From: Planctomycetes bacterium B3_Pla
Lineage (GTDB): Bacteria; Planctomycetota; Phycisphaerae; Sedimentisphaerales; Anaerobacaceae
Length of the DNA: 64,000 bases
Assembly (NCBI GenBank): GCA_005223045.1
Contig: NJBM01000014.1
Location: 86,433-150,432, forward strand
Direction: 5' to 3'
The translations under genes and the position numbers were made by a program. Under the pieces are notes generated by a model. That model searched no databases and was not told where the DNA came from. It saw only the letters and a list, made by a program, of their open reading frames with translations. Within the stretch, counting starts at the first letter, position 1. Each line of letters starts with the position of its first letter. Shown here in pieces: positions 33,212 through 42,982 of this stretch.

Positions 33212-35050
33212 ATGGGGACGCGATTGATCAAAATGACAGTGGGGATCTCTTGTTTGCTGCTGATATTGCCGGTCATCTCCGGCTGCCGCCGTGCCAAGGA
33301 CACCGCCAGTATACCAGAGGTTATAAAAACAAAGACGGGAATTGAGATGGTGAAAATTCCCGGAGGCTGGTTTGAGATGGGAAGCGAGAATGGCGAGTCC
33401 GACGAGTCGCCGGCGCACAAGGTATGGATAACCCCCTTCTTGATGGATAAATACGAGGTGGTCCAGGAGCAGTTCAAAAAGTATCAGCTCCCCGATCCCT
33501 CTCACTTCAAGAATCCGCAGCATCCTTTAGAGCAGATAAACTGGACCGATGCGACCCTGTACTGCAACGACCGTTCGCTTGCAGAAGGTCTTGAGCCTTG
33601 CTACGATGAAGAAACCTGGGCGTGCAACTTCGCGGCAAACGGATACAGACTCCCCACGGAAGCGGAATGGGAATACGCCTGCCGCGCGGGCACAAGCTCG
33701 AAGTACAGTTTTGGAAACAACGCACGGACTTTAAGAGCGCATGCGTGGTTCACCGAAAACTCGTCCGAAAAGACGCAACACACAGGGCAGAAGAAGCCCA
33801 ACCCGTGGGGACTCTACGACATGCACGGAAACGTCTCGGAGTGGTGCAATGATTTCTATTCCGAGCACTATTACGGACAAAGCCCTCAAAGAGATCCCAA
33901 GGGACCGCCCGAAGGAAAAGAAAGGGTCCTGCGCGGCGGAGCGTGGAACTCCAGCGCCGACAGTTGCCGGTCAACATATCGTGCGAGCGATCCTTCAATA
34001 AATGACACCTGTCTGGCTAATGACGCCATAGGATTTCGCTGCGTTAGAAACGCGCCCGATAATCAATCAAGTGAGCCAAATATGACGAGCGACAAGCAAA
34101 GCAAGAACACCACGAAGACAGGGCTGATCTACGACGACATTTATCTGGAACACAAGACCACGCCCGGTCACCCGGAAAGGCCTGAAAGATTAGTCGAGAT
34201 CACCAGCAGGTTGAAAGCGGAGGGGCTGCATAGTCAGTTGTTTGAAGTAAAGCCCGCCCCGGCCGGCGTGGATTGGATCCAGACGGTCCACTCACTGGAG
34301 TATATAGACCGCGCGATGCGATGTAGTGAAAACAACGTCGGGTATCTGGATTCGCTGGATGTCCCGATATCCCCCAGGTCCTACGAAGCGGCAGTGATGG
34401 CCGCAGGTGGCGTGCTGGCCGCCGTCGATGCCGTTATGGAAAAGAAAGTCGCAAACGCATTCTGTGCCGTCCGTCCGCCCGGTCACCATGCACTCGAGGA
34501 CCAGGCGATGGGATTCTGTATTTTCAATAACGTCGCTATCGGCACAAAGTATGTCCAGAAGAAGTACGGACTGTCGAACGTGCTCATCGTGGACTGGGAC
34601 GTACACCACGGCAACGGCACCCAGGCGACATTTTACGATGACCCGACGGTGCTCTATTTCAGCGTGCACCAGTATCCCTTCTATCCCGGCACGGGAAGCG
34701 AAGCCGAAAAGGGCGCCGGCAAAGGCTTGAACTCCTGCATTAACGTGCCCTTGCAGGCCGGCTCCGGCGACAGTGTGTACGTGGAGGCTTTTGAAAAGAA
34801 GCTCCGGCCCGCGGCCCTCGATTTCTCGCCCGACTTCGTGTTTATCTCCGCCGGATTCGACGCCCACGAGAATGATCTGCTCGGCGGCATGGCAGTCACC
34901 GCGGAAGGATTCGCCAAACTGACCGAGATTGTCAAAGGAATCGCGCAGAAGTGCTGCGAAGGACGGCTCGTTTCTGTTCTCGAAGGAGGCTATCACATGG
35001 AAGGGCTCGCCGCCTCGGTAGAGTCGCACATCCGCGTTTTGACAAGATAA
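33212..35050 (+). CDS. Exported fusion of an FGE-sulfatase-like domain and a histone-deacetylase-like domain
   Basis: The protein has 612 residues with a lipoprotein signal (ILPVISGC, Cys25). Residues 40-280 are a formylglycine-generating-enzyme-like (SUMF1) domain: IPGGWFEMGSENGESDESP, RLPTEAEWEYACRAG, GLYDMHGNVSEW, RVLRGGAWN. The first catalytic Cys of true FGE is Ser247 here and the second is kept as Cys252, so classical FGE chemistry is doubtful. Residues 303-610 are an HDAC-like amidohydrolase: RPPGHHA (His425/His426), DWDVHHGNGT (Asp463, His465) and SAGFDAHEND (Asp550) supply a complete zinc site. The join is in frame through a Ser/Asn/Lys-rich linker. Deacetylation of an acylated envelope molecule would fit the MBOAT gene next door; this is inference. 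Confidence 0.85.
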   Translation: MGTRLIKMTVGISCLLLILPVISGCRRAKDTASIPEVIKTKTGIEMVKIPGGWFEMGSENGESDESPAHKVWITPFLMDKYEVVQEQFKKYQLPDPSHFKNPQHPLEQINWTDATLYCNDRSLAEGLEPCYDEETWACNFAANGYRLPTEAEWEYACRAGTSSKYSFGNNARTLRAHAWFTENSSEKTQHTGQKKPNPWGLYDMHGNVSEWCNDFYSEHYYGQSPQRDPKGPPEGKERVLRGGAWNSSADSCRSTYRASDPSINDTCLANDAIGFRCVRNAPDNQSSEPNMTSDKQSKNTTKTGLIYDDIYLEHKTTPGHPERPERLVEITSRLKAEGLHSQLFEVKPAPAGVDWIQTVHSLEYIDRAMRCSENNVGYLDSLDVPISPRSYEAAVMAAGGVLAAVDAVMEKKVANAFCAVRPPGHHALEDQAMGFCIFNNVAIGTKYVQKKYGLSNVLIVDWDVHHGNGTQATFYDDPTVLYFSVHQYPFYPGTGSEAEKGAGKGLNSCINVPLQAGSGDSVYVEAFEKKLRPAALDFSPDFVFISAGFDAHENDLLGGMAVTAEGFAKLTEIVKGIAQKCCEGRLVSVLEGGYHMEGLAASVESHIRVLTR

Positions 35051-35059
35051 GGACGCTAA

Positions 35060-36436
35060 ATGTACTTCCACACCTGGCCGTTTCTGCTGTTCTTCCTGAT
35101 CGTCTATCCGACGTATCTGGCTCTAAAAGCAACAAAGCTCAGGCTCCCGGTCCTTTTGGCCGCCTCCTATTTCTTCTACGGATGGCTCAATCCGCTCTAC
35201 CTGCTTCTTATCACGTACTCGACCGCCCTTGACTACACAGTCGTTACGAGAATGGCAAAAAGCCAACACAAAAAAACCTGGCTTGCCGTAAGCATAGTGA
35301 ACAATCTCGGCCTCCTGGGCTTTTTCAAATACGGCGCCTTCGTCACCGACAATTTTAACGCTCTCTTGTCGTCTCTGAATATCCCGTATCTTGTCCCGGC
35401 GCCGGGCATGCTCCTGCCCGTCGGATTGTCCTTCTACACCTTTCAATCGCTGAGCTACACTATCGATTACTATCGCGGCAACGTCGAAAGGGAGACAAGT
35501 ATCATAAGATATGCCGCTTTTGTCTCGCTTTTCCCCAGGCTGCTGGCCGGTCCCATCGAGAGAGCCAGGAATCTTCTGCCTCAATTGCACAAGACGCCGA
35601 AAGTCTCAGGACAGGATGTCGCCGACGGCCTGTCTCTGTTCATCGTGGGGCTTTTCAAGAAAGTCGCGTTAGCCGACTACCTGGCTCTCTATGTCAACAA
35701 GGTTTATGCCGCTCCCGATCAGTTTCAGTCGCCCGCCCTGATTCTTGCGACTTTTCTGTTCGCCTGGCAGATATATTTCGACTTCAGCGGCTACACCGAC
35801 ATGGCGCGAGGCATAGCGAGGATGATGGGCTTTCGCCTGATGCTCAACTTCAATAATCCATATTTGGCCGCAAGCCTTGGAGATTTCTGGTCGAGGTGGC
35901 ACATCAGCCTCTCTTCATGGTTCAAAGATTACCTGTATATCCCTCTTGGCGGAAATCGCAAAGGGACATTCAACACCTACAGGAATATGTTCCTGGTCAT
36001 GGTGATTTCAGGATTGTGGCACGGTGCGGCATGGACATTTGTCATCTGGGGCGCGCTGCACGCGCTCGGGCGTTTTTTCACGCGAGAGCTGGAAAGGACC
36101 GCGTTTTATAAAGAAAAGGTGCCGAAGCTGATCAAACAACTGCTCGTATTCGCCTTTGTCACCTTTGCCTGGATTTTCTTCCGGGCCGAGGGCATCGGCG
36201 AGGCGTGGGTGATTGTGAGAAGGATATTCAGTTCAGGATGGGCAGACCCTTATTGTCCCGTATTGGCGTTGGCTCTTATTCTCGCAGTGTGGCTCTATCA
36301 GTTTGCTTATGAGTCGAGGATTAAATGGCTCCTTGAGTCGAGGCCTGTTCGCGTGGGAATCGTTGTCGCCATGATTGTTTACTTAGCCGTTTTCGCCCCA
36401 TCGAGCGACCAGGCGTTTATCTATTTGCAGTTCTGA
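35060..36436 (+). CDS. MBOAT-family membrane O-acyltransferase (AlgI/DltB-like)
   Basis: The protein has 458 residues and about ten or more membrane helices. The MBOAT signature is DFWSRWHISLSSWFKDYLY (275-293), and the conserved catalytic histidine is His321 in SGLWHGAAWTF. The N-terminal SYFFYGWLNPLYLLLI and the GLSFYTFQSLSYTIDYYRG block are typical of AlgI. These proteins pass acetyl groups across the membrane for O-acetylation of polysaccharide or other envelope polymers. It follows the FGE/HDAC gene by nine bases and precedes a membrane SGNH gene, the usual partner type. Confidence 0.95.
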   Translation: MYFHTWPFLLFFLIVYPTYLALKATKLRLPVLLAASYFFYGWLNPLYLLLITYSTALDYTVVTRMAKSQHKKTWLAVSIVNNLGLLGFFKYGAFVTDNFNALLSSLNIPYLVPAPGMLLPVGLSFYTFQSLSYTIDYYRGNVERETSIIRYAAFVSLFPRLLAGPIERARNLLPQLHKTPKVSGQDVADGLSLFIVGLFKKVALADYLALYVNKVYAAPDQFQSPALILATFLFAWQIYFDFSGYTDMARGIARMMGFRLMLNFNNPYLAASLGDFWSRWHISLSSWFKDYLYIPLGGNRKGTFNTYRNMFLVMVISGLWHGAAWTFVIWGALHALGRFFTRELERTAFYKEKVPKLIKQLLVFAFVTFAWIFFRAEGIGEAWVIVRRIFSSGWADPYCPVLALALILAVWLYQFAYESRIKWLLESRPVRVGIVVAMIVYLAVFAPSSDQAFIYLQF

Positions 36437-36497
36437 CTCGGAAAGTTACCAGCGGGCAGGCCTATGTGCCGGCTCCTGTAATAGAGGTAAAAAAGCA

Positions 36498-37622
36498 ATG
36501 CAGAAAGAAAGCATACCGGATGCCCGCAGAAGCGAGGACATCCCTTTCGGCTCAAACGGCATACGACTGTCCGCATGGGAATGGGTCGTCGTCGCAGTCC
36601 TCTGTTCGGCTTTGTTCTATTTCGGACCGGCCCTCTGGGGGCAACTCGGAGAACTTGAATCCGGACCCGACTACCGCCTGGGCTACAAGCTCAGCGGCGA
36701 CTATTGGCTCTATGACCGCCTCTGCCGCCAGGCCTGCTCGCGGCACGAAACAGTCGTGCTCGGAGACTCGGTCGTATGGGGCCATTACGTACCCGGGGCC
36801 GGCACGCTGTCGCACTATCTCAATGAAAATGCCGGGCACGATCAGTTCGTCAACCTGGGCGTGGATGGTTTTCATCCCGCGGCGCTTGGGGGATTGCTCA
36901 GGTACTACGGCCGGGACATCTCGGGCAAGAAAGTGATCCTGCATCTTAATCCCCTTTGGATGACCTCCAGAAAACACGACCTGCAAATTGAAAAGGAGTT
37001 CCGTTTCAATCATCCAAAGCTGGTCCCACAGTTTACTACCAGGATTCCATGCTACAAGGATTCGTTTTCAAAGAGGTTTTCCGCCGTGTTGGAACGCAAT
37101 ACGCCTTTACTCGGCTGGACTTCACATCTAAAGATGGCGTATTTCGAGAACATGGATCTGCCGACGTGGACTATGGAGCATCCCTACCGTAATCCCCTGG
37201 CCGCAATCACGCTCGAACTGCCGGTCTCCGAGAATGATGATCCACAAGAGTACGTTTCCTGGGAGGACAGAGGGATTTCCAAACAAGATTTTCAATGGGT
37301 CGAACCTGGGACGTCGCTGCAATGGAGCTTCTTCCGGCAGACCATTAAATTGTTAAGAGCAAGGAAAAACACGGTCTTTGTCCTGGTCGGCCCGTTCAAC
37401 GAGCACATATTCAAGGGTCAAAGCGCAGACGTTTATCGAAAGATGCAAAATGAAATTGCCGATTGGCTCCGGCAGAACAACGTCGCCTTCTTCATGCCGC
37501 CGGCGTTGCCCAGTGAGCTTTACAGCGACGCCAGCCACCCGTTAGCCGAAGGATACGCCATGCTCGCAGAGCAACTCTTCGAGAATGAATCTTTCAGATC
37601 GAGCATCCTCCAGGCGCATTAG
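36498..37622 (+). CDS. Membrane-anchored SGNH-type hydrolase/acyltransferase (AlgJ/DltD-like role)
   Basis: The protein has 374 residues with one N-terminal membrane helix (about 27-47). A GDS block (VVLGDSVVWG, Ser91) and a C-terminal SDASHPLAEGY block (Asp344, His347) supply the Ser-Asp-His triad of SGNH enzymes. Such proteins act outside the membrane with MBOAT partners to transfer acyl groups to polymers, as in alginate, cellulose and teichoic acid systems. GAGGT lies upstream of the start. It is the last gene of the series; the 48 bp downstream meet the convergent PQQ gene and no terminator was recognised. Confidence 0.85.
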   Translation: MQKESIPDARRSEDIPFGSNGIRLSAWEWVVVAVLCSALFYFGPALWGQLGELESGPDYRLGYKLSGDYWLYDRLCRQACSRHETVVLGDSVVWGHYVPGAGTLSHYLNENAGHDQFVNLGVDGFHPAALGGLLRYYGRDISGKKVILHLNPLWMTSRKHDLQIEKEFRFNHPKLVPQFTTRIPCYKDSFSKRFSAVLERNTPLLGWTSHLKMAYFENMDLPTWTMEHPYRNPLAAITLELPVSENDDPQEYVSWEDRGISKQDFQWVEPGTSLQWSFFRQTIKLLRARKNTVFVLVGPFNEHIFKGQSADVYRKMQNEIADWLRQNNVAFFMPPALPSELYSDASHPLAEGYAMLAEQLFENESFRSSILQAH

Positions 37623-37670
37623 CAACGTGTTCGCCCGTCAAGTATGAATCTATAAGCCGTTGCCGCCCAA

Positions 37671-40316
37671 TTATTTTGATGTGAGTGATTGGGCCTCCGA
37701 TCCGTAAACCTGCGAGACCTGCAGGCCGTTTGCCTGGGATGTGTAGAAAATGCGGCCGTTAGAGACAACCGAACCGACACATTCTCGTAGGTCAACACAC
37801 GGACCCGAAGAGACCAGTTTGTTGCCGTCGGAGATGTCGATCATGTCCATATTAGAGCCAAGCACGTAAGGCTCCGACATAGCGAATCGGGTGCACGCAT
37901 AGCGCTTGTCGAAGTTAGAATGGATTTTGCCCGTATCCTTGTGTATGACGAAACTCGGCTTGCCCGTCGAGCCATGTACGAAAACAGAATTGCGCCCAAT
38001 CGTCACGACATTGACAGCTTTTCCGACCGGCTCCGACTGCCAGACCAATGAGCCGCTCTCGGCATCGAGACAGAAAACATAGCGATTTTGCGTTCTCTCG
38101 GTGGGTGCGTTGTACCCCCCAAGATACAGGCGTCCATCGTCTGCCGAGATGGTGCAGCCGGCAGTGACATAATACTTTGTTGTCAGCCAGATGACCTGGC
38201 CGGTCGTCGGTTCGATAGCCGCCGTCAGGCCTCTCGCCTTGGGTTTGCCGTCCTTCCTTCTCGGAGCGTATCCGAAAAAGGTCGAATAGTAGAGCGTACC
38301 ATCCATCAGGCATACACCTGCATCGTTGCCGCCGGAACCGAATTGCGAGAAATCAATTGTCCAGACTTCATCTCCGGTCTCGATGTCCCACGCCCGCACG
38401 AAAGGCTTGTTGTCCCTGGGATAGTACGGATTGTTGTGCGTGTAAATCCAGCTCATAATCTCGGCGTCATCCGGCGCTTTCACCGGCTCGCCTTTCTGAA
38501 CATAAGCCTTTTCCGTCCCCTGCGGTGCATATTTGCCCGACCCAAAAACATAAACGGCAAGGTCCTTGTATATGATCGGCGGCTGCTGCCGGCTCCAGCT
38601 CGGCGAGCCGGTAAACGGAGCCTCCCAGATCAGCTCGCCCGTAGCCGCATTCAGGCAGCGCATACGGGATTCTCGCAATCCCGCCTGCGGGACCAGCAGG
38701 CGTTCCCGGAAGTAATGCGGGCCTGTGAAGGATACATGGACACCGGGCCAATACCGCCGCCACAGCAACCTCCCCGTCTCCTGCTCTACGGCAAAAATCT
38801 GCCCTTCGGCTGTATGTGTGTACATACGCCCGCCACCACAGACGGGCATGTGCTTGAAAGTGCCTTCATAGCGCCGAATCCATTTGACTCTGAAAGGAGG
38901 TTTCAAGCCCTGGTCGTTGGCATTTGTACTTGCCTGGTTGCCGAAATTGGTGAACCAGTCATACTTCGAGTCGGCCAGTTGGCTCGTCAGTGGGCTTCTT
39001 ATCTCCTGCACTTGAAGGTCCTTTGACGGCAGTGAAGCCTTGCCTTTTTGCCCTAAGACGTACAGATACCCGTCCTCGCAGCCGAAATAAACCCTGCCGT
39101 CGCAGACAGCCGCCGGGGCAGAGATAGCTTTGCCGAAAGCGGTCTTGAACGACCACACCTCGCCGCTTCCCGATAGCGGGACAACGTAAAGACTGCCGTC
39201 CAAGCCGCCATATACTCCCTTATCGCGAAGAAGGATCGGCGACGCGATAGACGGATAGCCCCCGAGATACTGGGCCTGCTCTTTGTCCGGAGAATGCTTG
39301 CAGAAACCGAAACCTTCTTCGGGACGGCACCGGTAAACATCCCTGCCGCGAATGCTGACCGAGCAGAAGCTCAGCAGGCCCGGCCGATTTATCTCGGTCT
39401 GTGTGCCGGGAACATAGTCGGTTATTTCTTTACTGACGGCGACTTGAATTACTTCCACCCGGCCTGTGTTATCCCGTCGATGCCACTGTCTGTAGAGGGC
39501 CCCATCTTCGCTTATGCTTATCCCAAACGTAGCCGGTTTCTCTGAACCCGCGTAAGCGGGCACCTCGGCCATCCCCTGAAGCAGTGCTTTGCTGCCTCGA
39601 TCTACAAGACAAACAACCGAACCTCCTGCAGGAACAAAGAGCATCTTATCATGTGCTGCTATGTTGGTTGAACAGCAGAACTGGTCTCGCCACGTTACCC
39701 TGCCTTTCTTATGTCTGCACCATTCTTCCCCGCTCCAGCGATCGCCGTCGAACTTTAGGATCTCCCTTACGAAATCCCAGGTCCAGCAAATTGTGCCGTC
39801 AGGCTCGACAGCGTAAACTTGTGAGCCAAGCGTGGCGAAATACACCCGGCCGCCGGCAACCACGGGGGCGCTTAGAATCGGCTCGCCACAGGGAATCTTT
39901 TTGACTACGTCTCCGCTGGTCTTGTCCAGCACGTAGTAATATCCAGCCATAGTCCCGAAGTGAAGGTAACGTCCTGCGATAGCCGGTGACGACACATTGT
40001 TGCAGTTGGCTTTTTCGCCTCCGGTATCCGATTTCCACAGAATACGCAGAGTGGAAGCATCGATGCAGAAAGTCACTCCGGACCCATCCACCACATAGAT
40101 TCGTCCGTCCGAGACTACGGGGGCGGTGAAGACCGCGTCGGTTAAAGGAACGGCCCCAACCAAACCGAGAGGTGTAGTCACGTTTCTGTCGGGAACGTTG
40201 CCCGAATGCCGAGAATCATATTTGAACTGCAACCAATTCTCAGCGGCAGCAGCCTGAGTGACCAACATCAGGAGTAAGACTATGGCGGCCGCTTTGTTTG
40301 CTCGTAGAGTTCTCAT
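37671..40316 (-). CDS. Exported PQQ-binding-like beta-propeller protein
   Basis: The protein has 881 residues with a signal peptide (LLLMLVTQAAAAE) and AGGAGAG before the start. Quinoprotein-like blades run throughout: IYVVDGSGVTFCIDASTLRILW, YVLDKTSGDVVKKI, VYAVEPDGTICWTW and FCLDAESGSLVWQSEPVGKA. It opens with NWLQFKYDSRHSGNVPDRN, the form seen in planctomycetal PQQ-repeat proteins. There is no haem motif and no malectin or methyltransferase-like part, unlike the protein at 1567-5493. Whether PQQ is bound is unclear, since many of these propellers lack the cofactor. It is the last gene of a long minus-strand series. Confidence 0.88.
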   Translation of the reverse strand: MRTLRANKAAAIVLLLMLVTQAAAAENWLQFKYDSRHSGNVPDRNVTTPLGLVGAVPLTDAVFTAPVVSDGRIYVVDGSGVTFCIDASTLRILWKSDTGGEKANCNNVSSPAIAGRYLHFGTMAGYYYVLDKTSGDVVKKIPCGEPILSAPVVAGGRVYFATLGSQVYAVEPDGTICWTWDFVREILKFDGDRWSGEEWCRHKKGRVTWRDQFCCSTNIAAHDKMLFVPAGGSVVCLVDRGSKALLQGMAEVPAYAGSEKPATFGISISEDGALYRQWHRRDNTGRVEVIQVAVSKEITDYVPGTQTEINRPGLLSFCSVSIRGRDVYRCRPEEGFGFCKHSPDKEQAQYLGGYPSIASPILLRDKGVYGGLDGSLYVVPLSGSGEVWSFKTAFGKAISAPAAVCDGRVYFGCEDGYLYVLGQKGKASLPSKDLQVQEIRSPLTSQLADSKYDWFTNFGNQASTNANDQGLKPPFRVKWIRRYEGTFKHMPVCGGGRMYTHTAEGQIFAVEQETGRLLWRRYWPGVHVSFTGPHYFRERLLVPQAGLRESRMRCLNAATGELIWEAPFTGSPSWSRQQPPIIYKDLAVYVFGSGKYAPQGTEKAYVQKGEPVKAPDDAEIMSWIYTHNNPYYPRDNKPFVRAWDIETGDEVWTIDFSQFGSGGNDAGVCLMDGTLYYSTFFGYAPRRKDGKPKARGLTAAIEPTTGQVIWLTTKYYVTAGCTISADDGRLYLGGYNAPTERTQNRYVFCLDAESGSLVWQSEPVGKAVNVVTIGRNSVFVHGSTGKPSFVIHKDTGKIHSNFDKRYACTRFAMSEPYVLGSNMDMIDISDGNKLVSSGPCVDLRECVGSVVSNGRIFYTSQANGLQVSQVYGSEAQSLTSK

Positions 40317-40389
40317 TACTTATACTCTCCTAACTTCGCTATCCCAGTTTCCTTAGTTTCTGCCGCCCAAAAATCCGCCGCGACAGGCC

Positions 40390-41733
40390 CTATTTTGTTT
40401 CGGATTCCCGTTGATCGTCGATTGTCGTTTTGGCTCGTATCCTGTTGCCGTCGAGTGTTATCCGCCCCACTTGCTCTTCGATACGAATTCCGACCGTCTG
40501 CTTTTGCGAGTCGCCTTGGCGGGTCTCACGGATTATATTGTTTTTAAAGACCAAATCGTGGGTCTGCCCTCGAATCCGAATACCCGCCGCTTCCTCGCCG
40601 ACACCGTTGTCCTCGATAATATTCTCTTCCAGACGATTGCGATGGGCGGCCATCCCGAGTGTTTCATTACGGAAAAAGATCCCGTCCCGGTGGTTTACCC
40701 GGACAATGTTGCCGTGGATGAGATTGTCGGAATCTTTGTGCCCGATGGAAATGCCGAACCTTTGGTTGCCTTCGAGGATGTTGTCCTTGAACAGTCCGTG
40801 CCGGACGCGCCAGCACAAGAACAGACCGTCGGTTCCATTGTTGCGCGCAATGCAATTGCGCACGATTGGTCGTTGTGAGCCGCTTCCCGGATGCAAGCCG
40901 AGAAAGGTATTGTCCTCGCAAATGCAACCAAGGACGGTAACATCGTTGGACTGCTGAAAGCTGATCCCGTCCCCGTTATAGTCTCGAACCTCGCACCCCT
41001 GAACAACGGTCCCGAAGGCCCGGTACAGGAAAATCCCTGCGCCTCGGCATCCGTTCAGGTGGACATTGGAGCCTTTGTTGCCGTCGATCACGATGTCTTC
41101 AATCCGCGCCCCTTCGATGTGATAGCCGCTGACCACAGGAAAAACCGTCCCTGCTTTGGCATTGTTGCCTACCATGCAGTCGGACATCAGGGGCTTGTCA
41201 ATCGAGAAAGTGTTGCCGTTGCGTCCCGTGATGCGAGCGACGGTCGTGTGGAATCCTCCGGAACGGTCGTCCCAAATCGCAACGCCGTAGCCGACGGCAA
41301 AACCGTTTGGGTCTTCCACCGTGATTTGCTGCTCGCCAAAGTCGCCGTCCAGGGCCAGAGCGGATACAACCCCATCGGCTTTTCGCAGGATGGTCTTGTC
41401 TTTCCGGCCCCTGACTGTCACATTCCCGCGCAGGTGCAGAGAATCGTACATCATGTATTCTCCCTCGCCGATTTCAACTGTCCCGCCTCCGAGAGCGGCA
41501 ACATAATCGACGGCAGCCTGCAATGCCCGGTTGTCACCGCCGATCAACTGAGCATTGTCTCTGCCGACTGTTATGACCGGCAGCTCTTTCATTTCCGAGT
41601 GCATAGCCTTGGGCAATTGCTGCTCATCCGGCTTGGGGGATGCATCGATAGGCACTTCCGAGGCGTACAAAACGCCGGCAGCCTGAGCCAAAAAAGAAAT
41701 AGCAAATAGTGACAGGAAAAGATTCGTTTTCAT
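40390..41733 (-). CDS. Exported right-handed parallel beta-helix protein (pectate-lyase-like fold)
   Basis: The protein has 447 residues from the ATG at 41733, preceded by AAGGAGGT at good spacing, with a signal peptide (LFLSLFAISFLAQA). An N-terminal NRALQAAVDYVAALGGGTVEI segment is the usual beta-helix cap. PbH1-type coils follow (IEDIVIDGNKGSNVHLNG, VTVLGCICEDNTFLGLH, LEENIIEDNGVGEEAAGI). The fold binds or cleaves polysaccharides; no catalytic set can be named with certainty. It lies 73 bp upstream of the PQQ gene on the same strand. Confidence 0.88.
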   Translation of the reverse strand: MKTNLFLSLFAISFLAQAAGVLYASEVPIDASPKPDEQQLPKAMHSEMKELPVITVGRDNAQLIGGDNRALQAAVDYVAALGGGTVEIGEGEYMMYDSLHLRGNVTVRGRKDKTILRKADGVVSALALDGDFGEQQITVEDPNGFAVGYGVAIWDDRSGGFHTTVARITGRNGNTFSIDKPLMSDCMVGNNAKAGTVFPVVSGYHIEGARIEDIVIDGNKGSNVHLNGCRGAGIFLYRAFGTVVQGCEVRDYNGDGISFQQSNDVTVLGCICEDNTFLGLHPGSGSQRPIVRNCIARNNGTDGLFLCWRVRHGLFKDNILEGNQRFGISIGHKDSDNLIHGNIVRVNHRDGIFFRNETLGMAAHRNRLEENIIEDNGVGEEAAGIRIRGQTHDLVFKNNIIRETRQGDSQKQTVGIRIEEQVGRITLDGNRIRAKTTIDDQRESETK

Positions 41734-41803
41734 TTTATCGACCTCCTTCAAGCGGGAAGTTCTTTGGGAACACACCCTTTCGTTTACCAGTGGCCTAATG
41801 AAG

Positions 41804-42757
41804 TTAGACTAATTTACTTTCAATCTGTTTGAGAGTCACCATCGACTCTTCGGCGATTTTTTTGCCGCCGGGCGAAAAATCAAATACTTCGAGGGATACC
41901 CACTCGTCGTATCGCAAATCCTTGAGCGTCTGGAAGGCTTTTACGTAGTCGTTCACAGCCGTTCCTGTGCCGAGGTGCTTGCCGCCCTGCTCCTGGACAT
42001 GGATGTGATGCAGGTGTTTGTAATGTCGTTTCAGCAGCACATCGTAAGGCTCGGTCTCGTTGACGGTGTTGTTGAAGTCAAACATGATTTGAATGGCCGG
42101 GTGATCGACTCTTTTAGCCACATCCCATGCTTCGGCCATCGTGTTGACAACATCGGTCGTCCTTTTTCCGAGGGGTTCGACAAGTATCTTGACGCCGCGG
42201 CGCTGAGCATGATCGGCCACGGATGCGAGGCCTTCTGCAAAGTGTTTCTTCGCCTCCTCGACGGAAATACCTCTGGTGTTGCGCTGTTTGGGCGAACCAA
42301 AAGTCATGTAAGGTCCGCCGAGATCGCCGCAGAAATCGATAAGCTCGTCGAGATACGCGACTGTCTTTCGGCGCAGAGCCGCATCGGGCGTTGTAAGGTG
42401 CAACCCCTTCGGAGGCGGCGCAAGCAGCCAATGAAGCCCGGCGCATTCGATGCCGGTATTTTTCATGACCGAAACCATCTCTTTGCGTCTTGCCGGGCCT
42501 ATTTCCTGCACACCCTCTTTGACGAGCGTGAAAGCTGCGATTTCAACTCCCTGATAACCGGCATCGCCTATAATCCGACATTGCTCGGCCCAGCTCAATT
42601 TCGCCATGCTTTCATTGCACATGGCGTATTTGAATCCTTTCCACCTGGAAGATCCTGCTTCATTCGTTCGGCAGCCAAAGGGCAATCCACTCAAGGCGGC
42701 ACAGCCCAGAATGCCCCCGGACGTCTTGATAAAATCTCTGCGGTTAATCTCTGACAT
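41804..42757 (-). CDS. Tat-exported sugar phosphate isomerase/epimerase-like TIM-barrel protein
   Basis: The protein has 317 residues from the ATG at 42757 (AGAGGAAG upstream). A twin-arginine signal (INRRDFIKTSGGILGCAALS) leads the protein. The barrel is of the AP-endonuclease-2/xylose isomerase-like type: GYQGVEIAAFT, GVKILVEPLGK, IQIMFDFNNTVN, HLHHIHVQEQGG and WVSLEVFDF supply likely metal ligands. Homologues epimerise or isomerise sugars; export suggests an extracytoplasmic sugar substrate. The 225 bp upstream, before the GNAT gene, hold no gene. Confidence 0.85.
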   Translation of the reverse strand: MSEINRRDFIKTSGGILGCAALSGLPFGCRTNEAGSSRWKGFKYAMCNESMAKLSWAEQCRIIGDAGYQGVEIAAFTLVKEGVQEIGPARRKEMVSVMKNTGIECAGLHWLLAPPPKGLHLTTPDAALRRKTVAYLDELIDFCGDLGGPYMTFGSPKQRNTRGISVEEAKKHFAEGLASVADHAQRRGVKILVEPLGKRTTDVVNTMAEAWDVAKRVDHPAIQIMFDFNNTVNETEPYDVLLKRHYKHLHHIHVQEQGGKHLGTGTAVNDYVKAFQTLKDLRYDEWVSLEVFDFSPGGKKIAEESMVTLKQIESKLV

Positions 42758-42982
42758 GATTCTTCCTCTGCAACACTTCAAATCCTGCCCAAAAATGTGC
42801 ATCCCCACACACCAAAGCGGCGGGCGGGCATTTCTTCTTCACGTCTTGCGACTTCCAGGGATTATACCACCAACGCCGGAGAATTGGAACAATAGTTTCA
42901 ACAGATGCGGCGGAGAACTTGACAATATGCAACGAGATAAGGAGGGCCTCTTAGCAATAGAATTCGGCTGGATGGGTATTAT

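Noticed and set aside
33212..35050. True formylglycine-generating enzyme
   Set aside because: The first catalytic cysteine position is Ser247 and no sulfatase gene is adjacent.
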